From Proliferodiscus dingleyae (Eukaryota > Ascomycota > Leotiomycetes > Helotiales > Lachnaceae), in contig QYAK01000009.1 in NCBI GenBank assembly GCA_003988795.1, positions 1,240,001-1,304,000 on the forward strand: a stretch of 64,000 nt of DNA. The letters run 5' to 3'. The notes below the pieces were generated by a model. The model worked only from the letters and a program-made list of their open reading frames with translations, ran no database searches and was not told where the DNA came from. Both the position numbers and the translations under genes were made by a program. Shown here piece after piece: positions 56,247 through 64,000 of this stretch (the first letter of the stretch is position 1; every line of letters starts with the position of its first letter).

Positions 56247-58000
56247 ATGGCATACACAGGTGTTGGAGGGACACTCGTCACAATACCGTTTGTGCTCATC
56301 GGCTATGTCTTGTTCCTAGCATTTTATCGTCTCTTTTGGGGGCCATTAGCAAAAGTGCCTGGACCAAAGTTGGCAGCACTCAGCTTCTGGTACGAGCGGT
56401 ATTATGATGTCTTCAAGCGCGGGAGATATGTGTTCAAGATTAAAGAACTTCACGATCAATATGGTTTGTTGTTACCTTTCTCAGATACCCCAGCCGGCTC
56501 CAATATAAATTTGTTCACACCTCTAAAACTTCCAAGGGCCCATCATTCGTGTCACTCCTGTCGAAGTACATATCAAAGATGTCGGCTTTTTAGAGAATAT
56601 CTACCCAGCTTCAAATCTCCGCAAGAGAGAGAAATACTGGAGACAGCTTCGTGGTCTCGATGTTGGCGCCTCGACGGCTAGCACCATCCCCCATGAGCTC
56701 CATCGACGGCGGCGGGACGCTCTGAATCCATTCTTCAGTCAGAGAAATGTCATCTTGCTGGAACCAATGCTTCGTAGTAAGGTCACGCAGCTTTGTGGAT
56801 ATTTTGAGAAAGCTTTGAGCCTTGGCAACAAAGAAACCTTGAACCTGTATGACTTGTACTATGCATTTGCTCGAGAGTCAGTCATCTCTTCCCCTATGAA
56901 GAAACTAGTCGTGGCTGACTATTCTCGAGCATCGTGTTTCAATATAGCTTTGGCAAAGACAGCAATGTCTTAGGTAACGCTCGTGACGCCGCTGCCTTGC
57001 GCAAAGATTTGACCGAGTTATTGCTTGGAGTGCAGGTGGCGAAGCATTTCCAATTGTTCTTCAAGATGATCAGAATGTTACCTTTATCAGTCGCCAGATA
57101 TTTTATACCACCTGGGGTCAAGCATATGGGTGCACTTGTACTAGTTAGTCAATCCACCCACAGAAAATCCAACCTCTACTGCCTACTGATTCCATCCGCA
57201 TCAGAGAATCAGGGGAGAGATCAATCAGGTTCTAGCGGACAGCAAAAATGAGCAACAGACCCAAAAGCGCTCCATTTTTTACGAGTTAAGAGACAACCCA
57301 AAGCTACCTCCGTCCGAGAAGGGCACCGCGCGGCTAGAGAAGGAAGGGGTGATGCTAGTCATGGCTGGTAGATCTTTCAAGTACCCACCATTCTCTCAGT
57401 CAACTGACATGTTTAGCCACTGAATCAACCGCCAAATCCCTTGGGATCGCCCATTTCCACCTTCTCAACAACCCCATCATAATGTCAAATTTGCGCACGG
57501 AGCTTCGAACTCTCCCCTCGGATGCGTCACTGACAGCACTGCTCCAACTTCCGTATCTCGCCGCCATCTGTCATGAAGCTAACCGCCTCTCCTTTGGACT
57601 TACCGGCCGCAATGCCCGCGTTGCCCCAGATGAAGCCCTACAATACGGCCCTTACACTCTACCCCCAGGGACTCCCATGAGCATGACAACGCTTTGTATT
57701 CACACTGATGAGACTATATTCCCTGGCCCCTGGACCTTCAATCCTGACAGATGGCTCGGAGCGGCTGGTAAGGAGCGTCAGAAGTACCAGTACGGCTTTG
57801 GAGGTGGCTCAAGGAAGTGTTTAGGGATTGGTCTGGCTAGTGCAGAGCTGACATTAGTGATTGCTACGGTTGCGAGGTACGAGATGCAGTTGTTTGAGAC
57901 GGATGTTAGTGATGTCACATTTAAGCATGACTGCCAGGTTGCGCACCCAAAGCTTGATTCGAAGGGTATCCGAGCAACTGTAGTGGGTAAAGCTTGGTAG
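56247..58000 (+). CDS. Cytochrome P450 monooxygenase next to the PKS, 498 aa, five exons
   Basis: Exons are 56247-56463, 56537-56876, 56930-57137, 57220-57367 and 57417-58000; phases close. The third intron donor could be 57144 instead of 57138. The protein has an N-terminal membrane anchor (about residues 8-28), a Pro hinge KVPGPKLAA, I-helix AATESTAKS, the ExxR of helix K as EANR (ICHEANRLSFG), FNPDRW and the haem loop FGGGSRKCLG with the Cys ligand. It belongs to class II microsomal fungal P450s. Its 3' end faces the 3' end of the PKS across 220 bp, which makes it the likeliest tailoring oxidase for the PKS product. Adjacent NR-PKS/P450 pairs are known in pathways such as usnic acid and atranorin, where the P450 oxidises the aromatic core or a methyl group; whether this one does the same is inference. 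Confidence 0.9.
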
Positions 58001-58220
58001 GGTCTTCGAATGCACGATTCTCTTACATCGATTATCCCTTATCTCTTTATAACATCTCACATGGATTGATCTTATAGACTCTCTCGGTGCGGCATGCCTT
58101 TGTTGTCTCTTCTTTACTAGATATCTGAAAAGACAGTGCGATACATAAAATCTAAGTATGATTTATAGATGATTTCATTGCTCTGTTCAAATGAAAATGT
58201 CACACCGCTCCGCCCCTAGG

Positions 58221-61200
58221 TCACCATTTCTCGCGCCCCTTTCCGTACTCGCCAAGATCTAAGCCTACCTGGTCCAGAAGAAATCGATACCCATCTAAGA
58301 CAGCTCGTCCCACGGCAGGATCTCCCTTCGGTATACCTCGCATCTCAAAGATATGCCCTCCCCCTTCAACAATCGAGAGACCTGCTGGGATACCGCGCTG
58401 TATCAACGCCGAATATGTATCCCGTGTCTCCTGCCAGGGGATGAAGTCATCTGCAGTGCCATGAACAAGATATGTGGGTGTACGATAAGCACCAGAGACA
58501 ATTTGTGCCCGAGGACTGATGAACGCAACCTCAGCGCTCGTAGGAAACGGAAGCTTGGAATGACCATTGAGAGGCTCAGGTTTCCTATTATCTGCTTCCG
58601 CATCTTTGCGACATCGTACCTTCTGTTCAGAGGTAGCCGCGCCAAGAAGGACCGGAAGGCACTGCGCTGTCCAGTTCATATGTAGTGGAATCCTTGCTCG
58701 AGGATCCTGCGTTGACATCCACCCGCCGATAGCGCGAGCACTTGCGATATTGAAGCCAGTAATCGGTCTATCGCGTACAGTATCCCAGATGTCGTATTCT
58801 CGATCAGCGTCGGCTTGACTAGTGCCCCAAGGGAAGTGGGATCGCTTCCACCACTCTGATTGATAATCTGTCGGGCTGTAGAAGGTGAGAATTGCCTCTG
58901 GTGGTTGAATCCCCCGCGCGAGTGCTGTCCAAGCTGTGGACATGGCCAGCATGCCCCCTGTAGACCATCCAATGACGACTACTTTTGTGCCGTCAGCTTG
59001 AATATCAGAACGCTCAAGGTCAAGCGTCGGTAGTATATTCCGTGCCCACTCGACGGCAGAGCAGACATCCGCCATCGGTCCCGCAACAAGACTTAATTCT
59101 GGGCATAGACGATGGTCGATGCTAATTGGGAGGAGTCCATTGTCTAGCAGCAACTCGGTCTGCAGTGGTCTGATATCCTTGCGTGATAACATAACGTGTC
59201 CGCCGCCATGAATCATGAGCGCTACAGAATATCAGCTGTGTGTCTTGGAAGCATTCGAGTATTTCGAAATGTAAGGAGTGAGGCAGGAAGCATTACCTAT
59301 TGGAAGTTTTGTCTTTGTGGTGAAAGCTTTCTCGGGATAGTATATATCTGCATGGAGCGGTGTTCTTCCCTCATGCTTGAACAACATAGTCTGCATGCGC
59401 GTGCTGGTAGATTCTGGGCGTGTTGGCTCAAGAACCGGACCTGGGTGAGTGACCTGCTCTAAGCGTTGCTGAACCTGTGGTGAAGCTGAAGTGGCCACTG
59501 CAAATATTAACCTTATCAGCTCTGACTCCTTACTCTGCCCACGACTCCAGTCGATGTATTCAAAATTGGCTGCTTCAAGGCTTGATCGCCAAAATGATTC
59601 ATGAGCCAGGGCGTGGGTACGTGAGTCTTCGAAAAGCCACCAGCCCTCAAGCAGGCCGAAGACAAGATCGAACCAAAAGAGGTTTCGCGTCAGTTCGATC
59701 AGACATAATATGCCATCTTTGCGCAGGATCCTGTTAATATTGGTGCAGGAATGCTCAAGCCGCTTTGTAGCGTGAATGCAATTGGTTGAGATGACAATAT
59801 CTTGGCTGCTTAGCAGATCAGCTGGAGGATCCTCCTCGATACTGAGCACCATAAACTGCACGGAGTCACCATAGGCAGAGAATTTCTTCTTCGCAACATT
59901 GACCAACGACGAAGAGAGATCAGTAAATGTGTAGATGAAAGGGAGCCCCGTTGCACTCAGTTGTCTTAGAACCTCTTTCGTGGTTCCTCCCGTGCCTGCG
60001 CCAACTTCAAGGATTCGAACGGCTCTTGAAGAAGACATATTCGTTGTTAGTTTGACAAGAAAATCCGACAAGAGTTTTGTGCCAGTCGCAAACATTGGTG
60101 CGCTGGTGTAGACGCCCTCCATCAAGTCTCGACGTTCTTTGCTATTGAAGAGGACTTGGAGTGGGTCGGTCTCGCCTGAAAGGCAAGCAGCCAACTTGCT
60201 TCCAGTAGAGCTTAGAAGTTTATGTTCTAATGCGTGTTGAGGAAAGTCATGTAGAATACTGTCCAGGAGATCTTCAGATCGACTCTCGTTCATTCGCTTT
60301 CCCGTGCGTATGACTTTTGATCCGCTGAAACGTACTATTTCCGCTTCGGAAAGTATGTTGTATATTTGTCTACAGACCTTCTCATGAGCCGGAAGGCACG
60401 GAATAAGCGGTACATCCTCGCCTTCATTCATTCCAGACAATGAACACCCAAAGGCCCTGAATGCCTCAGCGACGTATGATACAACAAGCTCTGCTTGACG
60501 CGGATACACTTTAGTGTAGAAGCCGGTAAATTCGGTCTCATCTGCGAATTGATCAAAGCTATGTTGAACTCCTCTGAAATGCCGATGAATTAGTTCCGTA
60601 TCCAAAAGTATACTCATCTCTTGTGACCCCTTGTAGATGTCGTCCGAGCAGCTGATCGATGACACTTCACTTGCTGCGGGCGTCATTTCGGTAATAGCTG
60701 GATTTTGTGTCCTCTCATTGATCGCTGCGAGTTGATCAACATCATCCTGCCTCACGTGCTGAGGAACAAGTGAACTAGAAGGATCTTTAGATTTCACAAG
60801 CAGGCAAAGTGAGTTGAAGTCAGCCAGTGCTTGAAGCTCATGCATGGCAATCTGAATTCTGAATGCCTCGTTGAGCTCATCTAATACCTCCGTCGTCATG
60901 AGAGAGTCTATCCCTATCTCCCCAAGAGAAGTTTCTTTGTGAATACGTTCTATCGGCACATCGGTGACTCGATGCAGAAGCTCTTTGACAGCCCTTGGAA
61001 TGTTCTGATCTGCTGGCGCTTGGTGACGCTGAGTGGCTGCCGGCTCTGGAGTATCGACCATCGAAGGCGGCGTTGGTGGAAGTAAGTGTGTCGCAACTGG
61101 AGCCTTCCATCGATCTCGAGATTGGTATGTTGCAGGTTCTGATGATTGATGTCTCCTCTCGGCGTTGACACGGGACAAGACTCGTCCTAGAGAAGCCGGT

Positions 61201-64000
61201 GAGACTTTGGTAAAGCGAGCTCCTAGTATCATTGCTACCAACTTTCCAGTACTTGAATCCAGAACGAAAATGTCGTTCTCGAGATCCTTATCCCCTAGGT
61301 GCTCGAAGCTCGAAGAAACGGACCAGGTGCCGGAAGAGTATGAACCGAAGTCGGGACTTACTCTTACTTGGTCAATTCTCGTACAAATATATATGTCGGT
61401 ATCTAGCGTATCCTGCAAGCAATTCACGTGCAGCCCTGCTACCTGGAGGAAGTTGTCTAATAGCAAAGGATCGAAAGGGGTTTCTGGGAGTATATGCGAT
61501 GGGACTTGTGGCATGGTCACTCTTCCAACGCTTTCCGCCCCCCTCGCAGTCACCTTCGTCACCCCCCTGAAGTAGTCCGAGTAATTGACAACTGTAGAAA
61601 ACGCCTTATAGACAAAGCTGCCCTCTATGCTGGACACTCCTTCCTCTGCTTGGGTGTTAGCTGAGAAGGTCGAATGACGACCAGCTGTTAACCGCTCGTA
61701 GCGTGCGAGCTCTGCTCTAGCTCTGCGATCATTTGATGCAAGGGCATATACAGTACCAGATGCGTGGCATGTGTTGTTCGAGAAATCAGTTAATTGGTAA
61801 CTACTCAGTTCGAAAGTCCAGGCATTAGGGTTATCGTCAGCTTCTCTGAGTTTCAAATTTATTGCTCGCTGCCGATCAATTCCTAGCGGGCTCTGGATTT
61901 CCAAGTCTTCTACCGATAGACTTTGGTCTGCCAATTGAGCGTCATCTGCTATCGTCGTAACAGCCTTGATTACAAGATGGATATATAGAGATGCTGGACA
62001 CAAGTTATTTCCGAGCACAGAGTGCCCCCGCACATAGGCCTTGAATTGATCATTCTCAGGGTCAATTGAAAACTCTGAAAGAGACTCTCTGATATTCTGC
62101 GGTCTCATGAATGAAACGAGAGTGAGCAGTTCGCTTGGTAAATCAAGCTCTTGGGCCGACAGAGGTGCAATAGTATTCAGCTGCTGCGTGGATTCTCTGT
62201 CTGCTTCTACAAACTGCATCCAGTGTCTCGATTTTTCGAATTGGTACGGCGGCAGGTTGATACGGGCGTACTCTTGTCTCTGAAGACGATGGAAAGGCCA
62301 GAATTGAACGTTCAATCCAGAGTTCCACAAGTTCTTGGTCGCATGAGCAAGTTCATCCATGGTATTGGGTAGTGTCAACGACAGAGGCTGGAATATATGA
62401 CCCTCTTGCAAAGATGGCCCTAGAGCACGGCGTGCCATGTTTGTAATAGTCGAATCGCTTCCGGCCTCAATCCAGACACACGAACCATATCTCTCTTCAA
62501 GTCTATGGATAGCCTGGCTAAAATGCACCGGTTGCCTGGAATGCTCTGCTATCCTAGCAGAATCGGCTAGATGCCAGCTTTCGTGTTCTGTTGTCGTCTC
62601 AATGTGAATCTTCGGCTTACGAAAATCGAGAGTGTCGGCCAGTTCAGCCAGTCCAGGGATAATGGAGTCTACAAGATGAGAGTGATAGCCGTGTGTGACA
62701 TTCAGTCTCTTGATCTTTGTAGAGCGGAGAAGAGCTGGATAGGTTTGGATGACGTGTTCCGCAACCTGGATGGCTTTCAATGATCCTACAAGTACATGAC
62801 TGTTTGCAGAGTTGTAGCAAGCAACCTCAATTTTGCAGTCTGGGTCTGAATCTAGTGTACGTGATTGTATGTCGAGAATCTCCGCTGGCGTAGCCTCGAC
62901 CGATAGCATAGCACCCTTTTCAGGACCCCACATGGTCTGTATCAGATGAGCTCTACCATGGACCAATTTCATAGCATGCTCAAGAGAAAGGGAGCCAGCC
63001 ACACACAATGCCGTAAGTTGACCCAAGCTATGACCAATTAAAGCATCAACCTTCAGTCCGCAACTAATCCAGGTCATGGCACAGCAATATTGTAAAGAGA
63101 ACAACATGCAATGGAGCAGAGCAATGTTTCCCACAGGATCTTTACCGAATATACCGGGAAACAGACTTTCACTTCCTAAAGTGCGGTACACAGCATCGCA
63201 GCTATCAAGATAGTTCCTGAAAATCAAGACCTTCTCATAGACCTCCGCGCTGATGCCGACGGTATTCCTAGTCTGGCCGCCAAAACATAACACAATTGGG
63301 CGTGCAGCTGCCGGACCCAGCAATCTTGTATCTTGAGGTCCAGTTCCAGCCGCCAGAAGCTCATTTTTGAGTTCATCCAGAGAGCTTACTGTGGTGTTTA
63401 TCTTCGCTTCGAGGGAGTGGTTGGTTTTATGAGCCAGGTTGAAGGCCACACTCGCGATGTCTGGTTCTCCTGATCGTAATGACGCTTTCTGGCACAAAAG
63501 TCGGTGCAACGACATGCAATATGCTCGTAAGCTCTCTGTGGAATGAGTGCATATAGATATCGGGTATTGAAATTGTCGAGCTTCCTGATCTTTATGTCTG
63601 GAAACAAGTTTAGCTGGAGGAGCGCGGAGGATCAAAGCCGCGTTGCTGCCAGCAGCACCGTAGTTATTTATGCAAACCGAGTCTACTTTTGAGACTTGAC
63701 TGGATATTGGGATCGCCATTTTGTCAGGTGACAAAGGGGGTATCTTAGGATTGATTGTAGAAAAATTTGCTTGTTTGGGAATAACTCCCTTTTGAATCAT
63801 CAGAAGGGACTTAATCAGGCCTGCCGCTCCTGAAGCACCCTCGGTATGTCCGATACTTGCTTTTACAGAGCCCAAGTAAAGCTTTCGCTGTCGACTTGGG
63901 CCGCCGAAGACTCGACGAATGCTTTCGCACTCGATAGGATCACCAACCTATAAGTACTTATTAGAACCGGCATTTTTGGCTAGAATCTGACACACCTTTG
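58221..64000 (-). CDS. Non-reducing polyketide synthase (KS-AT-PT-ACP-CMeT-TE), partial, cut by the right edge
   Basis: Visible minus-strand exons are 64000-63996 (end of an exon cut by the edge), 63947-59297 and 59221-58221. The last intron (59222-59296) joins the linker to the terminal domain. Counting from 63947, domains are: the end of the KS with the catalytic His region SIGHTEGASG and NNYGAAGSNAA (1 to about 110); the AT with GHSLG, Ser near 307, and GYHSHLVD; the product-template domain with His near 642 in RGHSVLGN and Asp near 831 in DPLLLDNF; one ACP with the phosphopantetheine Ser near 1015 in GIDSLM; a C-methyltransferase with SAM motif LEVGAGTGGTTKE near 1316; and a terminal esterase-type thioesterase with oxyanion motif HGGGH, nucleophile GWSTGG near 1637 and a late GGGHIF. 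The SAT, most of the KS and the start lie beyond the window. This is the order of AusA- or MpaC-like synthases, making C-methylated orsellinate-type aromatics. Confidence 0.93.

Noticed and set aside
1..64000. Transposons, CRISPR arrays, bacterial operons, rRNA
   Set aside because: No transposase frames, terminal repeats, regularly spaced repeats or ribosome-binding-site-linked gene runs were seen; genes are spliced and eukaryotic.

Overview
The window reads as nuclear DNA of a filamentous ascomycete (Pezizomycotina). Most genes are monocistronic, lie on both strands and carry several short GT-AG introns (mostly 45-70 nt). The gene content is typically fungal: a hydrophobin, a non-reducing polyketide synthase with C-methyltransferase, a GH18-CBM1 chitinase, drug-efflux MFS carriers and a nuclear-encoded mitochondrial tyrosyl-tRNA synthetase. 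The order or genus cannot be fixed from the sequence. I rebuilt 24 gene models by hand. Exon phases close in all of them except the methyltransferase, which has an in-frame stop, and the polyketide synthase, which is cut by the window edge.

Positions 1-9,400 are gene-poor accessory DNA: a cupin protein (1315-1857, +), a small secreted hydrophobin with a Ser-rich tail (2436-3050, -), a six-exon cytochrome P450 (4982-6870, +) and a class I methyltransferase interrupted by one in-frame TAG (7715-8581, +). A secreted GH2 beta-galactosidase-type enzyme follows (9417-12119, +). Next come a large AAA+ ATPase (12375-15719, -) and a divergently oriented STAND/NLR-like protein with a degenerate P-loop (16400-18676, +).

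Positions 19,000-37,400 are mixed housekeeping and accessory genes: MSH6 (mismatch repair), a membrane protein with a large glycosylated loop, an SRR1-like protein, a secreted glutaminyl cyclase, a TMEM70-like mitochondrial membrane protein, a 13-exon MFS transporter, a PLP enzyme (cysteine-synthase fold) fused to a rhodanese domain, and an esterase.

Positions 37,600-50,400 hold a GH36 raffinose-synthase-like protein, divergent from mitochondrial tyrosyl-tRNA synthetase (MSY1), then a phytanoyl-CoA-dioxygenase-like oxygenase, a 2.1 kb gap, the chitinase (with a 14-nt microexon) and a second MFS transporter.

Positions 51,600-64,000 hold a tandem pair of folylpolyglutamate synthases, then the edge of a secondary-metabolite cluster. 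A cytochrome P450 (56247-58000, +) converges on the 3' end of a non-reducing PKS (KS-AT-PT-ACP-CMeT-TE, 58221 to beyond 64000, -). This pair should make and oxidise a C-methylated aromatic polyketide. The rest of the synthase and probably the cluster lie to the right of the window.
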